Positions 8,844 through 16,698 of a stretch of 64,000 bases of DNA are shown piece after piece. Made by a program: the position numbers and the translations under genes. The notes under the pieces are model-generated. The model searched no databases. It saw only the letters and a program-made list of their open reading frames with translations, and was not told where the DNA came from. Every line of letters starts with the position of its first letter. Position 1 is the first letter of the stretch. Source of the stretch: Mesorhizobium loti (GTDB taxonomy: Bacteria > Pseudomonadota > Alphaproteobacteria > Rhizobiales > Rhizobiaceae); contig AP017605.1 in the NCBI GenBank assembly GCA_002356515.1, forward strand, positions 248,001 to 312,000, in the 5' to 3' direction.

Positions 8844-8868
8844 CCTGCCGGTCCTACCGCACCGCACC

Positions 8869-8886
8869 TAATACCAAAGTCATAAT
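8869..8886. promoter_or_regulatory. AT-rich motif TACCAAAGTCATA upstream of the MHS transporter
   Basis: In the 177-base intergenic DNA, the segment reading TAATACCAAAGTCATAAT stands out as AT-rich against GC-rich flanks. It lies about 135 bases before the transporter ATG, a reasonable distance for an activator site. Assignment rests on composition and position only. Confidence 0.25.
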
Positions 8887-9020
8887 CCCATCGTCGCTCT
8901 GCCTTCGGCGGGCGCTTTCTGTCATTTTTTCCGTGATGGCTGTCGTGAGTCCGCGTTCGGAGGAGTACGCGGACGATTGAACGCAGCATCGAGGACAGTG
9001 TCTCACGGGAGGACAACTCA

Positions 9021-10910
9021 ATGGCAATTGCATCGACCGCCGGCGGAACCAGCCGCGGCATGACACGGGAAGAGAAGAAGGTCATCTTCGCTTCCTCGCT
9101 CGGCACCGTTTTCGAATGGTACGATTTCTATCTCTACGGCTCGTTGGCGGCCTTCATTGGCTCGACCTTTTTCAGCCCGACCATTCCGGAGGCGACGCGC
9201 AACATCTTCGCGCTGCTGGCATTTGCCGCCGGCTTTCTCGTCAGGCCGTTCGGGGCTCTGGTGTTTGGGCGTATCGGTGACCTTGTCGGCCGCAAATATA
9301 CCTTCCTCGTCACCATGACGATCATGGGTCTGTCGACTTTCCTGGTCGGCCTGCTGCCTGGTTATGCAAGCTGGGGTATTGCCGCTCCAGTGATCCTGAT
9401 CATCTTGCGCATGCTGCAGGGTCTGGCGCTCGGCGGCGAATATGGCGGTGCAGCCACTTATGTCGCCGAGCACGCGCCTGACGACCGTCGCGGTTTCTAC
9501 ACGTCGTGGATCCAGACGACGGCGACACTCGGCCTGTTCCTGTCGCTGATCGTCATCCTGATCGTGCAGGGGTCTCTGAGCAAGGAGACCTATGCCGACT
9601 GGGGATGGCGCATTCCATTCATCGTCTCCTTCCTGCTCCTTGCAGTTTCAGTCTGGATCCGGCTGTCTCTTTCCGAGTCTCCGACATTCCAGAAGATGAA
9701 GGACGAAGGTAAGGGGTCCAAGGCACCGCTCTCGGAAGCCTTTGGCCAGTGGAAGAATGCCAAGATCGCACTGCTGGCGCTGCTTGGCCTCACTGCTGGC
9801 CAGGCCGTGGTCTGGTACAATGGCCAGTTCTATGCGCTGTTCTTCCTGCAGAACGTGCTCAAGGTCGACGCGCAGTCGGTCAACATCATGATCGCCATCG
9901 CGCTGGCGCTCGGTTCGATCTTCTTCGTCGTGTTCGGCTGGCTTTCCGACAAGATCGGCCGCAAGCCGATCATCATGGCGGGTCTCGCCTTGGCGATCGT
10001 CTGCACCTTCCCGCTGTTCAAGGCACTGACCTGGGCCGCCAACCCGGCGCTCGCCAATGCCCAGAAGAACACGCGTGCGACGGTGACCGCCGCACCTGGC
10101 GACTGCAGGTTCCAGTTCAACCCGGTCGGCACCGCCAAGTTCACGACGTCCTGCGACATCGCGACCTCGTTCCTGACCAAGAACTCGGTTCCCTTTGACG
10201 TGTTGTCGACGGCCGCCCCCGGAACGGCTGCGTCGGTGAAGATCGGCGGTGAGACGGTGGACTCCTATGATGCCATCGCAGCCGGCGACCAGGCGAAAGC
10301 CAAGGACGCGGCCTTCGTGAAGGCCGTCAACATGTCCCTGCAGGACGGTGGCTATCCACTGAAGCGTGCGGCGATCAAGATCGCTGACCAGAAGCTCGAC
10401 GCGTTTGTCGCCGCCAATCCGGAACTGAAGCTCGATGCCGCCGCCATCCGTGCCGGTGAGAAGGCGACTGTTCCTGTCGACCAGGCAATCAAGGACAAGA
10501 TCCTGACCAAGGACGAGGCCGCGGGTGCATCGGAGGTCACAGTCTACAACATCCCGGGCGGTGGCGCCTTCGCCATGTTCGCCGACCCGGCAGGGATCAA
10601 CTGGCCGATGACGATCGGTATCCTGTTTATCCTGATCCTCTTTGTGACCATGGTCTACGGGCCGATCGCGGCGATCCTGGTCGAGATGTTCCCGACCCGC
10701 ATCCGATACACCGGCATGTCGCTGCCCTATCACATCGGCAATGGCTGGTTCGGCGGACTGCTGCCGGCGACGGTGTTCGCGCTCAGTGCCTATAAGGGCG
10801 ATATCTACTATGGCCTTTGGTATCCGGTGGTGATTGCGGCCATGACGCTGGTCATCGGCATGATCTTCGTTCGGGATACGCTTGGCACGGATTTGCACGC
10901 CAAGGACTAG
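9021..10910 (+). CDS. MHS-type major facilitator (ProP/ShiA-like H+ symporter) with a large extra loop
   Basis: 629 residues, about 180 longer than the usual 430-450 of this family. The start has GGAGGA upstream. MHS signatures: GTVFEWYDFYLYGSLAA, FLVRPFGALVFGRIGDLVGRK, and LQGLALGGEYGGAATYVAEH. Helices stop near residue 335 (FPLFKALTWAANPAL), and a hydrophilic stretch of roughly 180 residues precedes the last helices (WPMTIGILFILILF onwards). By the topology of the fold this loop faces the periplasm. Its two cysteines (GDCRFQF, TTSCDIAT) could form a disulfide. Relatives transport carboxylates, shikimate or betaines; the substrate is not known. Confidence 0.85.
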   Translation: MAIASTAGGTSRGMTREEKKVIFASSLGTVFEWYDFYLYGSLAAFIGSTFFSPTIPEATRNIFALLAFAAGFLVRPFGALVFGRIGDLVGRKYTFLVTMTIMGLSTFLVGLLPGYASWGIAAPVILIILRMLQGLALGGEYGGAATYVAEHAPDDRRGFYTSWIQTTATLGLFLSLIVILIVQGSLSKETYADWGWRIPFIVSFLLLAVSVWIRLSLSESPTFQKMKDEGKGSKAPLSEAFGQWKNAKIALLALLGLTAGQAVVWYNGQFYALFFLQNVLKVDAQSVNIMIAIALALGSIFFVVFGWLSDKIGRKPIIMAGLALAIVCTFPLFKALTWAANPALANAQKNTRATVTAAPGDCRFQFNPVGTAKFTTSCDIATSFLTKNSVPFDVLSTAAPGTAASVKIGGETVDSYDAIAAGDQAKAKDAAFVKAVNMSLQDGGYPLKRAAIKIADQKLDAFVAANPELKLDAAAIRAGEKATVPVDQAIKDKILTKDEAAGASEVTVYNIPGGGAFAMFADPAGINWPMTIGILFILILFVTMVYGPIAAILVEMFPTRIRYTGMSLPYHIGNGWFGGLLPATVFALSAYKGDIYYGLWYPVVIAAMTLVIGMIFVRDTLGTDLHAKD

Positions 10911-10932
10911 TGGACGGAGCAACGGCCAACAG

Positions 10933-10965
10933 AAAGCCCGGCGTGAGCGATCACGCCGGGCTTTT
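10933..10965 (+). terminator. Rho-independent terminator of the MHS transporter
   Basis: An 11-bp GC-rich stem (GCCCGGCGTGA / TCACGCCGGGC) with a GCGA loop, preceded by AAA and followed by TTTT, 22 bases after the stop. The A run on the other side could let it also serve minus-strand gstI, which ends at 10992. Confidence 0.9.
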
Positions 10966-10991
10966 CCGTGTCTCGGATACGAAGAAGCGGA

Positions 10992-11183
10992 TCAGCTCTT
11001 GCGCTGATTTTCTTCCTCGACCGCCGCTTCGTGGTACCAGCCGTCAAAATCGGCGTGCGTGTAACGCAGCGAGGCGAGCTCTGCCGCGAATTTCGCCTTC
11101 GCGCCTAAATTTGAGGCAGAGTTGCGCGCTGCCAGAGGGAACATCAGAATTTTTGCCGACGGACGGGAGGGAACGACTTCCAT
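10992..11183 (-). CDS. gstI: GstI, small inhibitor of glutamine synthetase II translation (DUF2735)
   Basis: Starting at the ATG at 11183 (AGGAG about nine bases upstream) it encodes exactly 63 residues, the reported length of Rhizobium GstI; the longer frame to 11252 is ignored. The AKILMFPLAAR block and the GWYHEAAVEEE tail match the DUF2735 family. In Rhizobium leguminosarum, gstI is transcribed divergently from glnII and its product blocks GlnII synthesis under nitrogen excess. The same divergent arrangement is seen here, with glnII starting at 11500. Function is assigned from family and position. Confidence 0.88.
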   Translation of the reverse strand: MEVVPSRPSAKILMFPLAARNSASNLGAKAKFAAELASLRYTHADFDGWYHEAAVEEENQRKS

Positions 11184-11253
11184 GGGCGGTCTCCTTTCTT
11201 TTTCAGGAGCTTGTCGATTCAGCTTTCCCTCAAGATAGGTCCTGCGATTCATT

Positions 11254-11290
11254 TAGGCAATATGCCTACGAAAAGATCAGCAATTGCCTA
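11254..11290. promoter_or_regulatory. TAGGCA-ATA-TGCCTA dyad with a second TGCCTA two helical turns away
   Basis: A perfect 6-bp inverted repeat at 11254-11268 is followed by another TGCCTA at 11285-11290, 22 bases after the first, on the same face of the helix. The pair lies between gstI and the glnII promoter, closer to gstI, in an unusually AT-rich stretch. It is a candidate operator for either gene, but it does not match the usual NtrC site (GCAC-N-GTGC). Confidence 0.4.
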
Positions 11291-11397
11291 ATATTTATGC
11301 ATAATCCTGGTTTGACTGATATGGGTCCAGTGATGAGGCGGCTCAGCAAATTCAACGTGATCTCGCGGCCATTTTGCCGCACCTGCCGGCACCGGAG

Positions 11398-11412
11398 TGG
11401 CACACGAATTGC
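11398..11412 (+). promoter_or_regulatory. Sigma-54 (-24/-12) promoter of glnII
   Basis: TGGCACACGAATTGC matches the consensus TGGCAC-N5-TTGC with perfect GG-N10-GC spacing, placing +1 near 11424, about 76 bases before the glnII ATG. glnII of rhizobia is known to be driven by sigma-54 RNA polymerase with NtrC. No clear NtrC dyad was recognised upstream. Confidence 0.9.
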
Positions 11413-11499
11413 ATTTTAGGGACCGGCAGCGCCGGCTGCCGACGGCAGACGCATGTCGACGCCGTTTGGTGTTCGGTGAACAAGCAACGAGAGGCTAGA

Positions 11500-12540
11500 A
11501 TGACGAAATATAAGCTCGAGTACATTTGGCTCGATGGTTACACCCCGGTCCCCAACCTTCGCGGCAAGACGCAGGTCAAGGAATTCGCCGAATTCCCGAC
11601 GCTCGAACAGCTGCCGCTGTGGGGCTTTGACGGTTCCTCGACCATGCAGGCCGAAGGCCGTAGCTCCGATTGCGTGTTGAAGCCGGTGGCACTTTACCCG
11701 GATCCGGCCCGCACCAACGGCATTCTCGTCATGTGCGAGGTCATGATGCCCGATGGCGTCACCCCGCATGAATCGAACAGCCGCGCGACCATCCTCGACG
11801 ACGAGGACGCCTGGTTCGGTTTCGAGCAGGAATATTTCTTCTACAAGGATGGCCGTCCGCTCGGCTTCCCGGAGAGCGGTTATCCCGCGCCGCAGGGCCC
11901 TTACTACACCGGCGTTGGCTACAAGAACGTCGGCGATGTCGCGCGCAAGATCGTCGAAGAGCATCTCGACCAGTGCCTGGCCGCCGGCATCAACCATGAA
12001 GGCATCAACGCCGAAGTGGCCAAGGGCCAGTGGGAATTCCAGATTTTCGGCAAGGGCTCCAAGAAGGCCGCCGACCAGATCTGGATGGCGCGCTACCTGC
12101 TCCTGCGTCTGACCGAGACCTACGGCATCGACATCGAATTCCACTGCAAGCCGCTCGGCGACACCGACTGGAACGGCTCGGGCATGCACTGCAATTTCTC
12201 GACCAAGTTCATGCGCGAGGTCGGTGGCAAGGCCTATTTCGAGGCCCTGATGGCGCAGTTCGACAAGAACCTGATGGACCACATCGCCGTCTACGGCCCG
12301 GACAATGACAAGCGCCTGACCGGCAAGCACGAGACCGCGCCATGGAACAAATTCAGCTACGGCGTCGCCGATCGTGGCGCCTCGATCCGCGTGCCGCACT
12401 CTTTCGTCAAGAATGACTACAAGGGCTATCTGGAAGACCGCCGTCCGAACTCGCAGGGCGACCCCTACCAGATCGCCTCGCAGGTGCTGAAGACGATCTC
12501 GCAGGTTGCGACCGACGCGAAGGTCTCTGCCGCCGCCTGA
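11500..12540 (+). CDS. glnII: Glutamine synthetase II (eukaryotic type)
   Basis: 346 residues from the ATG at 11500 (AGAGG upstream). It makes glutamine from glutamate, ammonia and ATP. Type II hallmarks: EYIWLDGYTPVPNLRGKTQV, LPLWGFDGSSTMQAEG, the catalytic region WFGFEQEYFF, GINAEVAKGQWEFQIF, NGSGMHCNFSTKFM, and the C-terminal IRVPHSFVKNDYKGYLEDRRP. Unlike GlnA it lacks the adenylylation loop, so control is by synthesis: the sigma-54 promoter at 11398 and the divergent gstI. The strong hairpin right after the stop ends the transcript. Confidence 0.97.
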   Translation: MTKYKLEYIWLDGYTPVPNLRGKTQVKEFAEFPTLEQLPLWGFDGSSTMQAEGRSSDCVLKPVALYPDPARTNGILVMCEVMMPDGVTPHESNSRATILDDEDAWFGFEQEYFFYKDGRPLGFPESGYPAPQGPYYTGVGYKNVGDVARKIVEEHLDQCLAAGINHEGINAEVAKGQWEFQIFGKGSKKAADQIWMARYLLLRLTETYGIDIEFHCKPLGDTDWNGSGMHCNFSTKFMREVGGKAYFEALMAQFDKNLMDHIAVYGPDNDKRLTGKHETAPWNKFSYGVADRGASIRVPHSFVKNDYKGYLEDRRPNSQGDPYQIASQVLKTISQVATDAKVSAAA

Positions 12541-12591
12541 TTGTTTTCGCGGCGCGGATAACAAGCTCTCGCCGCGACCAAGCTCTGCAAC

Positions 12592-12622
12592 AAAAAGCCC
12601 TGGCGGAAACGCCAGGGCTTTT
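12592..12622 (+). terminator. Rho-independent terminator between convergent glnII and the P1 peptidase gene
   Basis: A stem AGCCCTGGCG / CGCCAGGGCT with a GAAA-type loop, flanked by five A and four T, lies 52 bases after glnII and 36 bases before the end of the minus-strand peptidase gene. It can serve both directions. Confidence 0.9.
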
Positions 12623-12657
12623 CGCGTTTGCGAGGCGCTGGTGCGTCTGCCGTTTTC

Positions 12658-13821
12658 TCAGCCGGTGACAGCTCCACGCGCCTTCAGCGCCGCTAAAACC
12701 TTGGCATGCGGCAAAGCAGGCGTGCGGTTGCCGTCGCGTCCGGTCATGTCGCTGTTGGCGATGAGCGCGTTGAGCACAGCCTCCTCCGTCGCCTGCACGA
12801 CAGCGGCATAGAAATCGTCCATGCGTCCCCATGGGATGAAATTGATGTGGCTGTAGCTGTCTTCGCCGGCTGGACCTTTGGGAAAGCGGCCGTTGAGCGC
12901 ATCGCGATTAGCGGTTGAGAAGCCGAGAAAAATATCGCCTGAGAAATGCGAGCCGGTGGTGCCGGTCCGCGCCAGGCCGAGCGGCGCGCGCCTGGCCAGC
13001 GCCTTGCATTGGCCGGGCAGAAGTGGCGCGTTGGTGGCGACGATGCCGATGCAGGAGCCGGCACCCGTCGGGCCGCCCCCGAAATACGACTCCATCGGAT
13101 TGTCGTCCGCCAGCTGATCGCCGAGTGGCACGCCGGCGATGGTGAGTTCGCGACGCGAACCGAAATTGGCCTGCAGGAAGACGCCGACCGTGTAGGAGCG
13201 ATGGCCGTAGTCGACGACCCGCGAGGCGGTGCCGGAGCCGCCCTTGAAGGCGTAGCAATTCATGCCCGTGCCGCCGCCGACCGAGCCTTCCTCGATACGC
13301 CCGCTGGTCGCATTGTCGATCGCGGCGATGGCGTGGTCGACCGTGACATGCGAGCCATTGATGTCGTTGAGATAGCCGTCCCAGGTTTCGGCCACCACCG
13401 GGAGCAGCCACTGGTTAGCGACTTCGGGCTTATGGCGCGCCACCCAGTCGATGACGCCACGATGGCAAGGGCCGACCGCATGGGTGTTGGTGATAAGGAT
13501 CGGCAGGCTGATGCTGCCGGCCTCCTCGATCCACGATGCGCCGGTCATCTCGCCATTGCCGTTGAAAGAATGATAGCCGGCGGCACAGGCGACACCGACG
13601 CCGTCATGGCCGAACGGCAAAATGGCCGTAACGCCGGTGCGCACCGGTCCTTGTCCATTGAGCTTGCCTTCGCCCTTGATGATCGTGGAGTAGCCGACCA
13701 GGACACCGTCGACATCGGTGATGGCATTGGCGGGGCCGGGCGTCCCTTGCAAGGGAATGGCGAGCGCGCGGGCTCGCTCCTTGCCGGCTGGCGTGGTGGT
13801 GTGGGTCGGCAATTGGTCCAT
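12658..13821 (-). CDS. dmpA: P1-family (DmpA-type) L-aminopeptidase/D-esterase
   Basis: 387 residues, close to the 375 of Ochrobactrum anthropi DmpA. These are N-terminal-nucleophile hydrolases that cleave themselves before a Ser to give two chains. Here the site is probably the Gly-Ser of GPTGAGSCIGIVATNAPL, which includes the conserved SxGIVA run. Other family blocks are GPANAITDVDGVLVGYSTI and TNTHAVGPCHRGVIDW. They remove N-terminal residues from peptides, amides or esters, often including D-amino or beta-peptide substrates. It lies 33 bases downstream of a TetR gene in the same operon. Confidence 0.9.
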   Translation of the reverse strand: MDQLPTHTTTPAGKERARALAIPLQGTPGPANAITDVDGVLVGYSTIIKGEGKLNGQGPVRTGVTAILPFGHDGVGVACAAGYHSFNGNGEMTGASWIEEAGSISLPILITNTHAVGPCHRGVIDWVARHKPEVANQWLLPVVAETWDGYLNDINGSHVTVDHAIAAIDNATSGRIEEGSVGGGTGMNCYAFKGGSGTASRVVDYGHRSYTVGVFLQANFGSRRELTIAGVPLGDQLADDNPMESYFGGGPTGAGSCIGIVATNAPLLPGQCKALARRAPLGLARTGTTGSHFSGDIFLGFSTANRDALNGRFPKGPAGEDSYSHINFIPWGRMDDFYAAVVQATEEAVLNALIANSDMTGRDGNRTPALPHAKVLAALKARGAVTG

Positions 13822-13854
13822 GCTTGGGGGTTCGCTCCGTTGATGTAAGCCGGC

Positions 13855-14457
13855 TCAGCGAAGGCTGCAGCCGGTCGCAAGCTCGGCGTAGCTGGTCAGG
13901 ATTGCCAGTGCTGACGATTGATCGACCGCGGGCACAACGTTGACGAGATGCAGCCCCAGCCCGTCCTCGAGCACCACCAGGCTGCGCGCGATCGTCTCAC
14001 TGGTCGCCTGCAGCTTGAAGATGCCGGTGGCGGCGCCCGCTTCCAGGATGCCGACATAGATCGACACCTGCCGTTCGAACAAGGTGATGTGGCGGGCGGC
14101 ATAGCTCGCATCCGATCGCGAATAGGCGCCGAGCTCGAGCAGCAGCCGGCAGAGCTGGTCGTCCGTGTCGGTCGGCAGCCCGTTCTCGATCATCGTTTTC
14201 AGCCGCAGCCGCGGATCGGCGATCTCGGCGACCGACGCCGCGCGTATCGTGCAGAACCGCTCGACGGCCTTGCGCTGCACATCGTCCAGCAGGTCCTTGA
14301 GGCCGGGATAGTAGTAGAGCAGGGCGCTCGAACTCATCCCTGCCTCATTGGCTACGTCGCGCAGCGTGACGCCGGCAAGGCCGCGCCTTGCGATCATCGA
14401 TTCTGCAGCCGCGACGAGGGTGAGGCGGCGATCGGTCTGGGTTTTGGGTCGTCCCAT
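13855..14457 (-). CDS. TetR/AcrR-family repressor
   Basis: 200 residues. The N-terminal HTH (about residues 10-55) reads VAAAESMIARRGLAGVTLRD, VANEAGMSSSALLYYYPGLK, typical of TetR proteins with the final Tyr-Tyr helix. The remaining all-helical part is the ligand-binding dimer domain and cannot be assigned to a ligand. It shares an operon with the DmpA-like peptidase and is divergent from an amino-acid permease, so it most likely represses both, releasing them on a peptide or amino-acid-derived inducer. Confidence 0.88.
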   Translation of the reverse strand: MGRPKTQTDRRLTLVAAAESMIARRGLAGVTLRDVANEAGMSSSALLYYYPGLKDLLDDVQRKAVERFCTIRAASVAEIADPRLRLKTMIENGLPTDTDDQLCRLLLELGAYSRSDASYAARHITLFERQVSIYVGILEAGAATGIFKLQATSETIARSLVVLEDGLGLHLVNVVPAVDQSSALAILTSYAELATGCSLR

Positions 14458-14466
14458 TTCTATTTC

Positions 14467-14481
14467 CTGAATTTGATTCAG
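14467..14481. promoter_or_regulatory. CTGAAT-TTG-ATTCAG dyad, candidate TetR operator
   Basis: A perfect 6-bp inverted repeat with a 3-base centre lies nine bases upstream of the TetR start codon in the 147-base divergent region. Autorepressor sites of this family sit in such positions. The permease side has a plausible -35 TTGACG at 14530 and a weak -10 (TAGGTT) at 14553 with a 17-base spacer, so a repressor here could also affect that promoter. Confidence 0.55.
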
Positions 14482-14604
14482 TTTAAAACTGGCATGAAAA
14501 ATTTTGCAAGCACCATTGCTCCATATTTGTTGACGATATCCGACTCCATCGATAGGTTCCGCAGCGGAGGATAATTTTTATCTTATTAAAAAAAGGGGAG
14601 GACG

Positions 14605-16026
14605 ATGTCTACAAACGAAGCAACAACAGGGGCGGTCGACAAGGCCGCGCCAACCGCCAAGGGACTGGACCGGGCGCTCAACGCGCTGGGCACGCTGATG
14701 ATCGTGCTGTCGGCCGTGACGCCGGCATCCTCGGTGTTCATCATCGTGCCAGGTGTCATCGCGCTCGCCGGCACCGGCTCATTCTTCAGTTTCGTCGTTG
14801 CCGCGGTCATCGGGCTGTTCATGGCCTTTGTCTACGCCGAGCTGTCGTCGGCCTACCCGATGGCCGGCGGCGAATACACCATGATCGGCCGCACGCTTGG
14901 CCGCTTCTGGGGCTTTGTCACGCTGGTGCTGGTGTTCGTCTCGATCGTGCTGATCGTCGCCGTCATCGCGCTCGGCGTCGGCACCTATCTCGGCGTGCTC
15001 ATTCCCAACCTCAGCCCGCAATGGGTCGGCGTGGTGACGATCGCGCTGGCCGGCACGGTCGCGGCCATGCGCATCAAGCTCAACGCCTTCGTCACCGGCA
15101 TCTTCCTCGGCATCGAGATGCTGGCGCTGCTGATCCTGACCGGCCTCGGCTTCGCTCATGTCGAGCGGCCGCTGTCGAGCTTGTTCACCTCGCCGCAATT
15201 GCTCGATGCCACCAACACGCTGGTGCCGGCGTCGGCCGGAATCATCCTTGCGGCCACCGCCGTTTCGCTCTTTGCCTACAATGGCTATGGCGCGGCTGCC
15301 TATTTCGGCGAGGAGACGCAGGACGCCAAACGCAACATCGGCAAGGTGGTGGTCTGGGCGCTGTTGATCACCGTCGCCGCGGAGCTCATTCCGCTGACCG
15401 CCGTGCTGCTCGGCTCACCGGATCTTCCGGGCCTGCTCGCCGCACCGCAGAAAATAGAATATTTCCTCGAGGCGCGTGGCGGCCATGCGTTGACGGTGCT
15501 GATCAGCCTTGCCATCGCCGTCGCCATCTTCAACGCGGTCATCGCCATCATCCTGCAGGCGGCGCGGCTGCTGTTCAGCTCCGGCCGCGACAAGACCTGG
15601 TTCGGTCCGATCAACGCCGCCGTCGCCTCTGTCCATGGCAGCTACGCGTCACCCTGGATCGCCACCATCGTCGTGTCGGTGCTGGCGGCGGTCGCCTGCT
15701 TCATCGACATCAACCTGTTGCTGGTGGTCAGCGGAACGTCGCTGGTGGTGATCTACGCGCTTCTGTGCGTGGCGGTGTTTGCCGGCCGCCGCAACGGCAG
15801 CACGGCAGGCGGGCACTACCGCATGCCGCTGTTTCCGGTGCCGGCCATCATGGCCTTCGTGGCGCTGGTCTATGTCGCCTACCAGAACCTGCTCGACGCA
15901 GCCTTCGGCCGCCCGAGCCTGATCGCGACGCTGCTGATCATGGCCGTGGCGGCGATCTACTATGTGCTGGTGCTGGCCAGGCGAACGGACTGGAACCTGC
16001 ACGGCCCAGACGAACTTGCCGGATAG
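14605..16026 (+). CDS. APC-superfamily amino-acid permease
   Basis: 473 residues with about twelve membrane helices, preceded by GGGGAGGA. APC features: GTLMIVLSAVTPASSVFIIVPG in helix 1, the AYPMAGGEYTMIGRTLGRFWGF segment, and FAYNGYGAAAYFGEETQDAKRNIGK between helices 6 and 7. It probably imports an amino acid or short peptide-derived compound using the proton gradient; the substrate cannot be told. It is divergent from the TetR and P1 aminopeptidase genes, pointing to one catabolic unit for an amide or peptide. Confidence 0.88.
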   Translation: MSTNEATTGAVDKAAPTAKGLDRALNALGTLMIVLSAVTPASSVFIIVPGVIALAGTGSFFSFVVAAVIGLFMAFVYAELSSAYPMAGGEYTMIGRTLGRFWGFVTLVLVFVSIVLIVAVIALGVGTYLGVLIPNLSPQWVGVVTIALAGTVAAMRIKLNAFVTGIFLGIEMLALLILTGLGFAHVERPLSSLFTSPQLLDATNTLVPASAGIILAATAVSLFAYNGYGAAAYFGEETQDAKRNIGKVVVWALLITVAAELIPLTAVLLGSPDLPGLLAAPQKIEYFLEARGGHALTVLISLAIAVAIFNAVIAIILQAARLLFSSGRDKTWFGPINAAVASVHGSYASPWIATIVVSVLAAVACFIDINLLLVVSGTSLVVIYALLCVAVFAGRRNGSTAGGHYRMPLFPVPAIMAFVALVYVAYQNLLDAAFGRPSLIATLLIMAVAAIYYVLVLARRTDWNLHGPDELAG

Positions 16027-16054
16027 GCGTCACCCTCCGACTCTTGTCCCTGCA

Positions 16055-16083
16055 AGAACCCCGGCTTCGGTCGGGGTTCTCTT
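16055..16083 (+). terminator. Rho-independent terminator of the APC permease
   Basis: AGAACCCCG / CGGGGTTCT form a 9-bp stem around a GC-T-T-CGGT loop 29 bases after the stop, followed by CTTT. The T tract is short but the stem is strong. Confidence 0.75.
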
Positions 16084-16642
16084 TGCCGGACCTGGCCGGC
16101 GGAGCGAATACCCCCAAAAAAAGTCAGGCTGAAAAGTATCGAACAAATTCACCGGACGGGGAGGCTTTTGACGGACACCCGTCGGCGCCACTGGTGTCGT
16201 CCGTTTCCGAGTTCGTCGAAAAAGCCCGGAAAACGGCCTGTTCCGGCTCATCCGTACACCAATGATCCTGTCTATAAGCCTCTGTTCATACATCGAAATT
16301 GGCGATTCATGCCTTCGTCCGGCGGCGTTGACAGATCACGCTGCGGCATGCGTATTCACCGCATGGGGTTACGCCAAAGCGATGCTGTTCGAACGGGGCG
16401 GGGTTTCTTGAACGACGGCATTGGCGGGGGCGCCGGACGAGCGGGCATTGCAGCCTGAGGCAGTGTACCGCTCGCTCCTGGCGTTTTGTTGCGCTGGAAA
16501 TGGCTGCTCGTTAGCCTTCATTTGGATTTTCTGCCGGGGCACTGGTCCAGGCAAGTCCGACCATCAAACAATCATTAAAAACCAAAAGAGCTCGCCACGC
16601 TGTTGGCTGGCCACGCGGTTCATCGCGGAGCGTCGAGACAGC
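16084..16642. other. About 560 bases without a supportable protein gene
   Basis: Several short frames exist here, but none has a ribosome-binding site together with recognisable protein character. One stretch reads TTGACA near 16333 followed about 18 bases later by GTATTC, a possible promoter. The plus-strand hairpin at 16643 would end any transcript starting there, so a small RNA of about 300 bases is conceivable. No tRNA or IS-like structure is visible. Confidence 0.35.
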
Positions 16643-16680
16643 AAAAAGCCCTTGAAGGGGAAAACCTTCAAGGGCTTTTC
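16643..16680 (-). terminator. Rho-independent terminator of glnA (structure works in both directions)
   Basis: A 13-bp stem AAGCCCTTGAAGG / CCTTCAAGGGCTT with a GGAAAA loop has five A on its left and four T on its right. On the minus strand it lies about 20 bases after the glnA stop and is followed by TTTTT. Confidence 0.92.
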
Positions 16681-16698
16681 GACTATCCCAACGGAATC

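Noticed and set aside
6903..8867. A 654-codon open frame on the minus strand across rluC, the exporter and atp12
   Set aside because: It lies wholly opposite three well-recognised genes and its product is Arg/Gln/Asp-rich without domains; long antisense frames are common in GC-rich coding DNA.
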